64,000 bases of DNA from Chimonanthus salicifolius (GCA_013350335.1 CM023539.1:22685043-22749042), one strand, 5' to 3'; counted from the first letter of the stretch, positions 48,473 through 61,329 are shown. The notes: generated by a model not told the origin, from the letters alone. Made by a program: numbers and translations.

Positions 48473-51400
48473 GTAAGAACTTGACATTTCATACTACGAA
48501 ATTTTTATACATCATCTGGATGAATGAAAAGGTCAGTCTTTCCTGAAAAGTAACAAATAAAAGAATGCTTATTTTCAAGAAAATACTTTCCTTTCTATGC
48601 ATCCAAACTATGCCTAACATCAATAGCAGAAGTTATAATTTTATCTTATTTCAATTTTAGGGAGAAAAAACTTGATGAACAACAACAGGATTTAGGATAA
48701 GATATACTTTAAGCTATTTTTGAGACTTCAAACATGTATGTGCTTGGGTTGTGTAGGCAATTACTTTATTCTCTGTCTAACCCTAGCATACACAAAACAA
48801 CCATAAGAATGGAACCCCAACTAAATGCCCTTGCTTAAGTGGATCAAATGGATTGATTTTTTGTGTTTACATTGTTCATTTCTCTTTTAGAAACTTGAGC
48901 TTTTCTTTTGAAAGTTTAAACAGTACATGTTTTGAGGAAAAATAGTTAGCTTCTCTAGAATGGACGTCCTATTTTAAAATTGTGAAATTTGACTCGTCAG
49001 TCTGCTCTCACTGGAGAATCACTCCCAGTAACAAAGCACCCTAGTGATGGAGTGTACTCGGGATCAACATGCAAACAAGGGGAAATTGAAGCCATTGTCA
49101 TCGCCACTGGAGTTCACACTTTCTTCGGAAAAGCAGCTCATCTTGTGGACACTACTACACATGTTGGGCATTTTCAACAGGTGAATATCCATGACTTTCA
49201 GGTTATCTTCATCTTTGTTCAAGTTGAACATATTTATACCAGAAACTGCTGACTCTGGGAATATCCTCAAACACAATCACTAAGAATTTGTCTACAGAAG
49301 AATTTCCATGGCGTTGGTTGATATTTTCTAATTATGTAGGAATCTCTAGTGTATAGTCATTTCCTCATTACCCTTGCGTAAGTGATGGTTTCATATTTGA
49401 ATTTTTCAGGTCTTCAATTGGAAACTTCTGTATTTGCTCAATTGCAATTGGGATGATAATCGAAATTATTGTCATTTATGGGTTGCAAAATAGGAAATAT
49501 CGTATTGGCATTGATAACCTTCTTGTGCTTCTTATTGGCGGGATCCCAATTGCAATGCCAACTGTCCTTTCTGTGACAATGGCCATTGGATCACACCGCT
49601 TATCACTGCAGGTTCGTTAATCAGTTTTGCTAATAGGATTAGGGTAATATGATTGTTGTCAAAAGACTAGAATCTTAACATTTATCTTACCATTGTGTAG
49701 GGTGCCATAACAAAGAGAATGACAGCTATTGAAGAAATGGCTGGCATGGATGTGCTATGCAGTGATAAAACAGGAACATTAACTCTTAACAAGCTTACTG
49801 TGGACAAGAATATGATTGAGGTATACTCGTCTACCCTTTCCTTTTGCATTTCTGTGGGTTGTGATGAATCTTTCTGTATGAAACTAAATTGGCAGTTACC
49901 TGTATTTTTTAGCTGTAATTATCTATGCAAAGGTGCAATTACACAAAGAAAAATGTAAATTTCTAAAATATATATATGAATTATCTATCAGAGAACAGAA
50001 ATCTTGATGCCCCTTTTGTGAAACCCTTTAAAGAATGGAATTTAAAGAGCCTGAATACGATTAGTCTCATTGCAAGCAGTTGACAAATGAATTTTGGACC
50101 ACGAACTGAGTGATATTTTCATGTCATCAACACCGACATAGGTTTTTTCTAGATCTGTCGACAAGGATACTGTTCTGTTGATGGCTGCAAGAGCTTCAAG
50201 GTTGGAAAATCAAGACGCCATTGATACTGCTATTGTTTCAATGTTGTCGGACCCCAAGGAGGTAATGAATTGATTTTTGTCTTAAATGCCATGCACTCTT
50301 CTTATTATCATTATTTCTTTAGTTAAAGGTTCAAATATTAACATGTAGCTGTCTTCTGTACTTTGTTTTTTACTATGATTTTTTATTGATTCCACCTACT
50401 CATTCGAAACATTTTTTTTTTTTAAATTAGGAACATTATTATATGATTTTTTACTCAATCGGTAGATTTGTAAAAACCTAATTGGTGTTGTCTAATTGGG
50501 TTGTTTTCCTCATCTGGTATATTTACGAAAGCTAACTACTCGTCTTATTAATATGACGGTTGAAACTCATCATCTTCTTGAATTTTGATTGATCCAATAT
50601 TTCTTAAATATAGGGAGCTTATTTTGTTTGCTTTTCTCTTTTAATATATGATTTTAAATCGTTTAAGATGTTTCCACAATCTATTGAAAGGCTCGAGCAG
50701 GAATTCAAGAGATTCATTTCCTTCCCTTCAACCCTACTGACAAGAGAACAGCACTCACGTACTTAGATGCTGATGGTAAAATGCACAGAGTGAGCAAAGG
50801 AGCACCAGAGCAGGTAAAATTTTTATGTCATGCCTTTTTGTCTATTCTCAGTATAGGCTGTTGAGAGTGGTTCTGGAACATAAAAGGTTGGATGTGCATC
50901 AGCAAGGAATGTTAGTTTTCTAAAAATGAAAAATCCCCCAATGGGTGGGGTCAATATATTTCATTAGTTTCTTTCTTAGAAGGCTAAGTTCAGTTCTATG
51001 CCAACCAAGGCAGCTATTATTTATCTGTAACATGGTACAAATTATTGATTTATTTTTGTTCTCTCTCTATAGATCCTAAACTTGGCATGGAACGAGTCTG
51101 ACATTGAACGACGAGTACATGCAATAATCGACAAATTTGCTGAACGTGGTCTTCGTTCACTTGCAGTTGCTTATCAAGTAATTTAGCTTTTCTTTTCCTT
51201 ATTATTATTTTTCTAGGCCTAATAAGTTTACTCTCTGCGTTGGCTAATGAATTGGAGTTTTGTTTTCTCAAGGAGGTGCCTCAGGGTCCTAAAGAAAGTC
51301 CCGGTGGACCCTGGGAATTCATTGGTCTTCTCCCTTTATTCGATCCTCCACGCCATGATAGTGCCGAAACAATTGCAAGAGCTTTGGATCTTGGAGTTAG

Positions 51401-54400
51401 TGTTAAGATGATCACAGGTATTTGTGGAACTGTGACACCCAGCATTTCATCTGTTTTTTCACCTACTTGTCACTGTTGTGAACTGAAGATTTTGAAAAAC
51501 TGATTAAATGGTTAGACTTGACCAAAGCATATACTATGTCATAAAGGTGAGCAACTAGAAACTTTCATCAGGCTAATTACTTATACTAATGCATCTAATA
51601 TAATACAAGCATCTCGGATTTTGCAAGTGGTCTATTTGATAAAGACAAATAGCTTTGAAAATTAATGTTGTCTTTATGTGAAATATCCTATCCTATAGAG
51701 AAGACCTGTATTTCTTAGTTTATGTAGATGCATGATAGATTGTATACCTCACTATGACAACATAACCATAAATCTAAAAACGATTCACATGGTTTAATGT
51801 GCTACTACTTTAAGGAGTTCTAAGTTACTCATGGAACTGATAAATCACACATTTTCTAAATTGAATTTACCCTTCATGATTGGATTCCCATTCCTCATAT
51901 GTTCTTTGTCAAACCTCATCCAACTTAAAGAAGGTGTTTGTTATTACTAAGTTATAGGGTAAGAATTATTTGGAGGCAAAATAGGAAATATGTTGTCAAG
52001 ATTATGGGCTTTTTGACAGATGGCTCTCTTGTGATGATTTGTTCTTGTTAGTGCACTCTTTTCACCATTTTTATTTTCTCAATATAATCTCTTCTGGTTT
52101 CTTTCTATCCTTGCTTGTTTTATACATGTATATCAATAAAATATCTTTTTAACATAGATAAAGAAGTTGGAATTGGTGGCTTTCATATTTCAATGAAACT
52201 AGTTTTCTTTGATACAATAGTACATATGCAATAAATGCTCCTTTGTTGAAACCATAATAGGTGACCAATTGGCAATTGCTAAGGAAACTGGTCGACGGCT
52301 AGGAATGGGTACAAATATGTATCCATCTTCATCTCTCTTGGGAGAAAACAAGGATGAGTCAATTGCAGCTTTACCAATCGATGAGCTTATTGAGAAAGCC
52401 GATGGTTTTGCTGGTGTCTTTCCTGGTAAATTTTGTCACTCATTCTGTATGGTTTATGAATATATATCAATATGTTTATGCCCTATTCTATGTTTTTCTA
52501 TAGAGCATAAGTATGAGATTGTGAAAAAACTGCAAGCTAGAAAGCACATTTGTGGAATGACCAGAGATGGGGTCAATGATGCACCTGCATTAAAGAAGGC
52601 AGATATAGGAATTGCCGTGGCAGATGCACCAGATGCTGCTAGAAGTGCTTCCGACATAGTTCTAACACAACCAGGGTTGAGTGTAATTATTAGTGCTGTT
52701 TTAACAAGTCGTGCCATTTTCCAAAGAATGAAGAACTATACGGTAATTTTGCACTTTTACTTCCATTATACATTTTCATTTGCTCTTTTCCATGAGGCCC
52801 TCTCTTTGTTAATGTAGCTAGCACATATGAAGAATCGACTATTTTTTTATGAATGTTCTATAGTGTAATATCTTACAGTAATGGCTTGAGAGGGACAAAT
52901 GGTTTATATAAATTCAAATTGTGGAAGGAGATAGATTATAAAAAAGAAGAAGATACCATTATACCTTAAAATCAAGAAAATATTACTCATTCAACAACTT
53001 CTCTTCTTTCAGTAGTCTCAAATCTATTTGGCTCTTGAAGAAATAAACATGATATATTTACATCAGGAGATAAATCCATGTGCAATTGGCTTATCAAAGT
53101 GTATCACTTGCATGTTTTCAATGCATGACTTACAATTATTTATTTATTTGTTTTTGATTGGGAGGATTGGGGGTATTCGCGGTGTGAAGAGAGATTATCA
53201 AATACACATTTCTGGAACCCTTATGGTACCCACCTAAATGGAACCAATTTGGGGAGAGTGATTTACTTATTTTGTGAGAACCCTTTGTGTTTCCCTTAAC
53301 ACTTACAATGATATATCTAACAAGATAGTTTTGATGTGGAGATGGTGCAATTGAAATATTGCAATAGGAAAAACAAAACACATAAATATACCACAAAAGG
53401 AAAGAAAGAATTCAACATACTTCGACTTTGATGCCTACATCTAGGGTGAAAAGGATGGAGATGGCTTCAAAACATAATGAGAGAATTGCAATGTACCAAG
53501 CACACATCTTGAAAGACTCACCACTCTCAATCTCAAAAACTCTTAGAAATACAATGAACTCCCACAAAGTCTCTCTCAACCACTCTCCAGAGAGACCTAA
53601 AGGACAAACCCCAAATTTATGTGTTGTCACATTTGTGGGTTTAAGCCTATCTTATATAAACTTTGGATCTCCAAAATTGTGGAGAGAAATATCATTAAAT
53701 AATATTATTTAATTGCTAGTACAACTTTTAACTTTGACAATCTCCACCTTGGTGAGTAGTTGCTGTCGTCCAACTAAAACTTAGCCCATGGGATGGTTGC
53801 AAAGCACCAACCTTGCCAGTATAACTTCTAGTTTTAACAATCTCCACCTTGGTGAGAGCTCCGTTATAGCCTCCATGAGATACCCATCAACTCTTTCTCC
53901 ATATACCTACTAATGCCTAATGCTTTTACTAATCATCGACTAATTTCAATAATGCTTGAACTTGCCAACGTAAAATGATTTATCAATATGCTTGCAATAT
54001 TGTCATTGGTGTGAATTTTCTTAAATGGATAACATCATATATGAAATCTCTTCTTCTATATAGTGAAACCTGAAATCAATGTGCTTTGTTTTTCCATGAT
54101 AAATTTGATTTTTTGCTAAGCATACTGGACTTTGACTATCATGAAAGACATGGTTTATCTTGTGCCAAAACCAAACCCACCAACCAAACCCACAAATGGC
54201 ATCCTTAACCGTTTATGTGTCCGTCATATACTTTACCTCTATAGTAGATAAATTGATTGTCAATTGCAGCATCAACGTCTAACTAATGGGACCACCTGCA
54301 AATGTGAAAACATAGCCTATTGTTGATTTCTTTTGTCAAGATCACTTGCATGATTGAAATCTCTATACATAATAACATTGTTTTTTTATTGTTGTTCCTA

Positions 54401-56292
54401 TCAAAATCAGCACGACATCCAATGTACCTTTCAAATAGTGCAAAATTCATTAACAACTTGCCAATAGACTATTCTTAGATTACCTTTAAAAAAAAAATAG
54501 ACTATTCTTAGATTTGTCATGTATCTGCTAACCACACTTATTGGTGCATACCAAGGCCTACATAATGTTACCAACTGCACTTGAATATGGAACCCTTGAC
54601 ATGCATTCTCTTTCATCATCAATGGTTGGTTACTAACTTACTATGTTGTAGAAAACTTGAAATGGACTGCTAGAAAAGTAACCATCAGCTTACAGTCCTC
54701 ATCAATACAATAGAGCGATTCAACTTTCTCAATGTACTTCTCCCAGACAAACATAATCTACCCATTTTTCTCTCTTTCAATTTCATACGTAGGTTTTCCT
54801 TTGCAGTACCTAAACCCTTTCATCTCAAACTCATTGTTGAGTTGGGCTTTTAACTTGTAATTTTTTAACATGTTCTTAATAGTGATTAATGTGTTATCAA
54901 CATAAATCTCCAAAAAAAAATTATCTAAATTTGGTTAATGTGCAATTGAAACATTGTATAGAAAAACAAAATCAAATAAATCACACAAGCATACGACACA
55001 AGGCAAGATAAAAATTAAAAGTGTTCGCCATTGATGCCTACATCCACGGACAAAAGGGATGAAGACTTCATTAATCAGAAGAGAGAAGAAAATTGAGAGA
55101 CCTATAATGTACAAGAACAAATCCAAAGAGGCTCACCATTCTCAATCTCACATACAAAGAACTCTAAAAATACAGAAAGGGGACTCTTGCAAAATCTAAC
55201 ACTCTAAAAATAGACCCAAAGGAAGAACTCCAAATTTTTGGAGTGTCACATTTGTGGGCCTAAGCCTCTCTTATATAGACTTTGGATATTCAAATTAAGA
55301 GAGGAAAAAACTCTACAAAATCTCATAAAATAATATTATTGAAATGGATATTGAAAGAGATATAAGAAGAAGCAGCTTGAGCCAACAAAAAAGAAGTTGC
55401 TCCTGTTGTCCAACTACTAACTAACCTATGTGTTGGTGGCAAAGCACCGAGCTCGTTATTACAAATTCTAACTTTAACAAATATTAGTGTATAAAGAATA
55501 AAGTATTTAAGAGTTTAGATTGACCATAGAATGGACCATATAGAAATACTTATTTAAAAAAAAAAAATCATTTCTTTCTTTTCATCTAGATCATTGAGAA
55601 ATTGGTTCTTTGTTCTACAGCATGTTCAACTCATGCAAACATAAATGAAAAGCACCTTACATACTCTTATTTTGGAAATTTTACACCTTGTACTTGTAGA
55701 AAAAATAAACTTATTGAAGGTTAGGTAGTCCTTAAAAATATGATAAAATTGTAAAAACATGCATTCAAGTTCTATTTGACTTTATTATATTCTTTCTTAA
55801 TAATTAAAAGAAGCATAGTTTGAAAATCGAACTAACTATATTCACGTACTGTCATTAGTTCACATTTTGAGAAACTTTATCAATAAAATCATTATCCTTC
55901 TAAATTATAAAAATGAATATTTTCTAAATAATAATAATAATAAAGTAATTATATCGAATATTTTTATAGGATCAAACAGAGAAGTAAAACTAAAAAACCG
56001 ACTCTAAATAAATGAATTTTTTACTAATGATGATCATAATCACGATGCCATTAATTTCTTTATAACATAAGTTTTTTGCTCTTAGAACTTATTCTCTTTG
56101 TTGTATTACTTGGATGTAGTTTCTTATCTTATTAAAAATGTTAAGAAAAAGAAAAAAAACGCTTTTATATTTTTTTATAAAATATAACTTGTGTAAGATG
56201 CAATACTTATTACTTGAGATGTAGAAATTGACATTGTCATGGCCTGTCTCTGTATGCAGATCTATGCGGTCTCCATCACCATACGTATTGTG
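46930..56292 (+). pseudogene. Truncated, frameshifted H+-ATPase, copy B
   Basis: Exon equivalents 1-15 are: 46930-46983, 47349-47468, 47552-47650, 47750-47883, 48001-48135, 49001-49180, 49410-49611, 49701-49820, 50142-50261, 50691-50813, 51073-51177, 51273-51417, 52261-52425, 52504-52742, 56260-56292. Exon 4 lacks four bases at its start, so the frame shifts and meets TAA within that exon. Exon 7 lacks five bases near its start, a second shift with an early stop. Substitutions hit conserved sites: Trp to Cys in M1, GDII to GEII in the actuator domain, TGDGVND to [14 protein letters not shown] to APDAARS. Exons 16-21 (M5 end to the regulatory tail) are absent, and the promoter and uORF leader are lost because the duplication starts inside the leader. 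Splice sites are otherwise intact, so a non-coding or truncated transcript is possible if a new promoter drives it. Confidence 0.95.
53343..55479 (-). mobile_element. Copia remnant in intron 14 of copy B
   Basis: The counterpart of 19892-22031 at the same intron position: same internal deletion, same RNase H remnant ([19 protein letters not shown] on the minus strand), same doubled polypurine tract. Small indels differ, for example a 2-base loss near 54150. Confidence 0.75.
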
Positions 56293-56305
56293 GTAATCTA
56301 TCTTT

Positions 56306-56308
<3 letters not shown>

Positions 56309-56372
<64 letters not shown>
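56309..56372. repeat. TA microsatellite, 32 units
   Basis: An uninterrupted (TA)32 run lies 16 bases after exon 15 of copy B. The same site in copy A (about 22868-22879) has only about five or six units, so it expanded after the duplication. Confidence 0.95.
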
Positions 56373-56375
<3 letters not shown>

Positions 56376-58298
56376 TGGGTGCGCTAATTCTACCCCACGA
56401 CACAAGGAAAATACCATTACATGCGAAACTATCTTCCATTCGTTTCGTACACATTATGGAAACCCATCTTTGCCGTTTCTCACGAAATCTCCACAAGCTG
56501 ACAGATGGCATCGTTCACTTCTTCATCTTCCTTTGATGACTCAATTTTTCCTATTTTTCACTAGCGCAACTAGTGTGGTTTCTCCTCATCTCCATTTTCG
56601 AGTAAGTTTCTTGGGTTATAATTAAAGCTCGACTTGGAAAAGAAAATGTAGAATTGGTCGTAGGAGCTATAGAAAGAACTCTTGGATGATGAAGATGAAG
56701 AAGAGAAGGGAAAGCTCCTGTAACAAGTTACAAATAATAAGAAGAGGAAGAAATAAAGGAATATGATAATTTTGGCATGTCAAATTCGAATCCCCTTCTG
56801 ACCCAACCCTCTACAACGCAGTAGGTTCATAACTCAAATGATCGTTCCCGGACGACAATATTTGTGGCGTTATCTTCAAGGCCAAAAATACAAATGTAGG
56901 CTTCTTGTCTTTTCCAATTATCTCCATTTCTATGCTTTCTATTGAACGAGTTTCACATTGAAAGTGTAGAGAAATTTAGGAGTTTGTAAAGGACTTGGGT
57001 CATTCCACTTATCAGACTGACCTTTTGAGATTGATACCAAGGTCCTAACATTTTTGTTCCAATCACAAAGGGTTTATCTGCAGTTGGCTGCATTATCATA
57101 TGCAAGCAATTCCAATACCATGAGAAAAGGATCAGTGGGTCTTTCCTCCTCCATCTAGATATTGGTAGATTGGATTTGGGAAGGAGCTGGGCATAATGGT
57201 ACTGATAAAAGAAAGGTAAAGGTGGAGAGCAACGGAGACAGCTAGGCAGAGGCGAATTAAGGTGGAGTGCAAAGTTTCATAGAAGTGTAGGCAGCTGAAA
57301 GGAGATGGATTCAATTGCGTATTTTCCCTATTATGTAAGAAGAGACAAACTAAAGCAGAGTTTGAATGGCCCTAGTGTTGACTGTGCAAGAAAATCATAC
57401 AGAACCAATAAAATCGAATTTCTCATCTTTTTATAGCCTCATCTCCACCTAGCTCTTGGATGCCATTAGATTTCACATCTCTTCAATCAATTTCCACCAA
57501 CCCCTCTCTCCTCTTTGCAACATCTACAATCCCAGTTGTTATCAGTGTCAAATGACCTGGAATGGCCAAAACCCATTTCTTATCCATCTTCAACACAAAT
57601 GAATTTTCTCGTGGTCATATTGCCTTTCATCACCACCACTAGCCCAACTGTGGGCCTTTGTCTTCCCAATCAAGCTTCTAGTGCATTTCTATTTACCATT
57701 TTTTTCAGCTTCTAGAACTGGAACCAAATTACATTATGAAAATTTTCTTGTTCCATATACTTATGTGAGTCAATTTAAAGATAAATGAAAAAAAAAAAAA
57801 AAAGGGAAATCAGGATCTAAAAATATCATTTGATGCATGAAACAATAAGATCTGAAAACGTATGTCAAAAAATACAATTGATTGGAAAATCATAATCTAC
57901 AAGGCAAAGTTCATCTTCCATAGGCTGTACACGTTTGGTAGTATTGTTGGGAAAGAGCTTGGGAGTGGTGTAAGGAAGTTGGGTAAAAAAGTGTAGGCAG
58001 CAATGGATAAGATACCGTTTATGTGGTATCCCCTGCTGCGTTTGAAACTTTCTAGGATGTGCATCGCAAGCCCATCAAAACATATAGTTAAAGGTACAAG
58101 TACAGATTCAACAAATCAAAAGCTACAAATAAGAGTGCCAGAGATAACACATTTAAAATCCACGATAGTACTAATTCAACAACATAACTATAAATAAAAC
58201 TCAACTAGATTGTAATAATTCAGTAAAGCCAAATTCACTCAACTTGATGGAGTACAAAAGCCCACCTCAACAATGCAACTGGAACCAACAGCTGCGAG

Positions 58299-59093
58299 CT
58301 ATGCTGTTGATGTTGAAGCAATCATTCCTGTCTTCCTTGCATAAGCAAAAATCCCTCCTGCTTCAATCACTGGCCCAGCATCTCCAATGGGCTTCAACTG
58401 GTATTCCTTCCCAGTGGTATGATTGATCATACGACACTGGTCAAGCTCAACAGTGATGACATCCCCAGTGTTGCACTCATCGCAGATCCTGCCTTCCGAT
58501 TCCAATGGGTAGACCTCACCAGTGGCAACAGAATTTCGGAAGAAGATGCGAGCATAGGACTCGGCGACAACAGCACGGACACCAGCAGCACCAAGCGCAA
58601 CGGGAGCATGCTCACGGGAGGAGCCACAGCCAAAATTGGCACCAGCAAGGATAATTGTGTAGTGGGAATTGGGTTGAGCAGGATCAATGAAGGGAATTGG
58701 ATAGGAGGAGGAGGGGAGGCCAGAGAAGGCAAGTGACCCTAGCTTGCGATATTCATCTGGTTTGGAGGGGACAAGGGTGAGATGCTCAGCTGGGATTATC
58801 TGATCGGTATCGATATTATCGCTGAGGACGTAACAAAGGCCATGGAAAGTGGTGGTGCTGGCATGGGGGATGATGGATGAGAAAGAAAGACTTCTTTTGA
58901 TTGTCACAGACAAGGGTTTCAGTTTTGATATTGAGGAGAAAAGGGAGTTGCTGTTGTTGATTTTGGAAAATGGGGAGTTGAGGGAGAAAGAGGTGCGAGA
59001 AAGGGATGAGAGGCATTTTTGAGAGGAGAAGAAAGTGGGCTTTGAAGATACAACTGTTGCTGCTACATATGCCATTGCTGCTGTTGTTGCCAT
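58299..59093 (-). CDS. LEUD: 3-isopropylmalate dehydratase small subunit, chloroplast
   Basis: With the large subunit this protein forms isopropylmalate isomerase, which converts 2-isopropylmalate to 3-isopropylmalate in plastid leucine biosynthesis; some plant paralogues act in glucosinolate chain elongation. The 264-codon frame has no intron, as is usual for plant small subunits. Residues 1 to about 76 are Ser-rich with few acidic residues, like a plastid transit peptide. The swivel domain follows: YVLSDNIDTDQIIPAEHLT (88-106), LAGANFGCGSSREHAPVALG (149-168) with the substrate-loop GSSREHAP, and AESYARIFFRN (177-187). I chose the Met at 59093 because the transit peptide starts there (MATTAAMAYVAA). 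The frame stays open 53 codons further upstream to 59252 and that longer form cannot be excluded. The stop TAG is 256 bases from the end of the copy B duplicate, which faces it. Confidence 0.95.
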   Translation of the reverse strand: MATTAAMAYVAATVVSSKPTFFSSQKCLSSLSRTSFSLNSPFSKINNSNSLFSSISKLKPLSVTIKRSLSFSSIIPHASTTTFHGLCYVLSDNIDTDQIIPAEHLTLVPSKPDEYRKLGSLAFSGLPSSSYPIPFIDPAQPNSHYTIILAGANFGCGSSREHAPVALGAAGVRAVVAESYARIFFRNSVATGEVYPLESEGRICDECNTGDVITVELDQCRMINHTTGKEYQLKPIGDAGPVIEAGGIFAYARKTGMIASTSTA

Positions 59094-59252
59094 TGAGATA
59101 CTAAGGTGGAGTAAATGGTAAACAAAGAAAATCAATGAAGGGAGACACTTACAGAGGGCTGCACTTTTTCTTTCCAAGGTCGTCGAGTCCAGAAACGAGA
59201 AATGAGCAGCAGCCTCCAAGACCAAGAATACTGCACCCACCCTTTGAAACAC

Positions 59253-60117
59253 AAGAATTCGTGGTTAGAGTCGGACGACAATGCTGGAATGGCTCCAACC
59301 TGAATAAATCCATCCCGATCAACTCAAGTCTGTATTTTTTTTAATGACCAAAACTCGAGTCTATATTTGTATTTCAATTTTCCGACTCACAAATGGAGAC
59401 TAATACAAGAGAACTGGTTTTTTCATCAATATTTTATTTTATTAAGAGGGTGCACTAGATAATATAAAAGTAGCAATTTTTTATTTTAGCTTTTCATTTT
59501 TTAATTATCAAAAATAAAGTAACTCCCTTTTTTATATAATTCTATGTACAATCTTAGTAAAAAGTATCGATGCATAAATCAATTACTCTTATTTAAAGTG
59601 TGGAACAATATCATACCCCGAACCCTGGGACAAGATAAAATACAGTGGGGTAAAATACGTCCAAGTTTTTTTCTAATAATCTACATGTGTCATTTAATCA
59701 TCATTAATGCTTTCAAATTAAGGTCCACCCAGATGATTCTAAGTGACATGAAAATAAAGCTGAAATTTCAGCAGAGTTTAGTTTGTATTTTGGACATTCC
59801 AAAAAAATTTCTAAATAATGTTTTGACCTGCAATAATACTTCTAAACATATCCAAACATCATTGTCAATCACCCAAACTCCACAAGGACCTACCGTCCAT
59901 CTAAACATGCATCACATCACTCATTCACCTCACATTCACATTTCATCAATCCATAACCATCATTAAGTAAATAAATTAAATCAGAGACTCAAGCTCCCAT
60001 CATTACAAACCATGAAATTAATTAATGTCAACTCCTAATAAATCCATAAATTAATTAAATGGCTACTACCTAATATCTTGTCCGATATACTCAAATAAGC
60101 TAATAAATATTTGAGGC
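59253..60117. other. Intergenic, possible LTR fragment
   Basis: ATCATACCCCGAACCCTGGG at about 59610 resembles the 5' start of many gypsy LTRs (TGTCATACCCC...), and the following CA-rich sequence to about 60117 has LTR character, but no second end was found. The 140-codon frame at 59544-59966 has no domain and is not accepted as a gene. Confidence 0.3.
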
Positions 60118-61320
60118 TTTTGTGATTAGAGAATACCTCAAGCTTCTTGCCATACAAGTAATGATGCCAGATTTTCAACGCAAACACAACTGCCACCAAC
60201 TAAAGGTCACGGGTAGGATAATTCCGCTCATGCATCTTAACTTGTCGGGAGCCATAGGCTACTACTCTGCCTTGTTGCATAAGAACACATCTAAGGCCTT
60301 TCCCAGAGGCATCACAATAAATTGAGTAGCCTTGGCCACAATCCGGAATTATAAGAACTGGAGAAGTGATCAGTCACTTTTTCAACTCAGCAAATGCTTG
60401 CTCATAAGCTTCATCCCACACATATTTGACTCCCTTTCAAGCCAATTGAGTCACAGGAGCTGCAAGTCTGGAAAGTTCTGGATGAACCATCGATAATAAC
60501 CAACTAGACAAAAGAAACTGTGGATGTCTCATACATTCTTTGGTTTATCCCAACTTATAATTGCCTCGACTTTAGCAGGGTCCACTGAAACACCTTCCGT
60601 AGAAATCATGTGGCCAAGGAATTGTACTTTAGCAACTAAAACTCACATTTACTCAATTTTGCATATAACTGGTGACCTCTCAATGTTTGAAGCACAACCC
60701 ACAAATGATGCTCATGATCAGCCTCAGTAAACGAGTATACCAAAATATCATTCACAAACACAACTACAAACTGGTCTAGGTATGGTCTCAAAATTCGGTT
60801 CATCAAATCCATGAATGTGGTTGGAGCATTCGTCACGCCAAAAGGCATTACAAATAACTCGTAGTGTCCATAGCATGTCTGAAAAGTTGTTTTTGGAATG
60901 TCATGTTCCTTTACTCTTAACTGATGGTATCTTGATCTAAGGTCCATCTTTGAAAAACATTGTGATCCCCAAAATTGGTCAAAGAAATCATCAATTCGTG
61001 GCAACGGATATTTGTTCTTCACTACTAATCTATTCAGTTGTCGATAATCAATGCACAAGCTCAAAGAACCATCCTTCTTTTTAACAAATAGGAAAGGACC
61101 ACCCCAAGGTGATACACTATGGCCAATGAAACCCATTTCTAAGAGGTCTCCCAATTGTTCTTTCAATTCACGGAGTTCAACCAGTGCCATATGATATGGC
61201 GCAACAGAAACGGGAAATGTGTTGGGATACACCTCAATAGAGAATTCAACTTATCTGTGTGGGGCTAATCATGTCAACTCATCCGGGAACACATCTAAAA
61301 ACTCCAACTGAGTATAACAT
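60118..61320 (-). mobile_element. Ty3/gypsy pol fragment (reverse transcriptase and RNase H), defective
   Basis: On the minus strand, 61320-60636 encodes the reverse transcriptase core: [80 protein letters not shown] and FVNDILVYS. The last should be F/YVDDIL, so the first catalytic aspartate is Asn. Stops occur just upstream (DELT-stop) and downstream. The 60620-60118 part continues into RNase H ([39 protein letters not shown]) with several stops, and ends abruptly at 60118. Protease, integrase and LTRs are absent, so this is a dead fragment. Confidence 0.92.
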
Positions 61321-61329
61321 TATATGGTC

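Larger units (their letters stand above)
45428..58043 (+). repeat. Segmental duplicate of 11979-24559
   Basis: Homology starts abruptly at TTATTTATTCCC (11979 in copy A, 45428 here) inside the leader exon. It continues collinearly through exons 1-15, the copia remnant and the left part of intron 15, and stops after CCCCTGCTG near 24559/58043. By eye the two differ by scattered substitutions and small indels, a few percent at most. Flanks are unrelated on both sides, so this is a true second locus rather than an allele of copy A. Confidence 0.93.

Noticed and set aside
45428..58043. Copy B as an allelic (haplotype) duplicate of copy A
   Set aside because: Both flanks are unrelated to those of copy A and the block is truncated on both sides, which fits a separate locus better than an unmerged allele.
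59544..59966. 140-codon plus-strand frame
   Set aside because: AT-rich, no domain, overlaps a probable LTR fragment.
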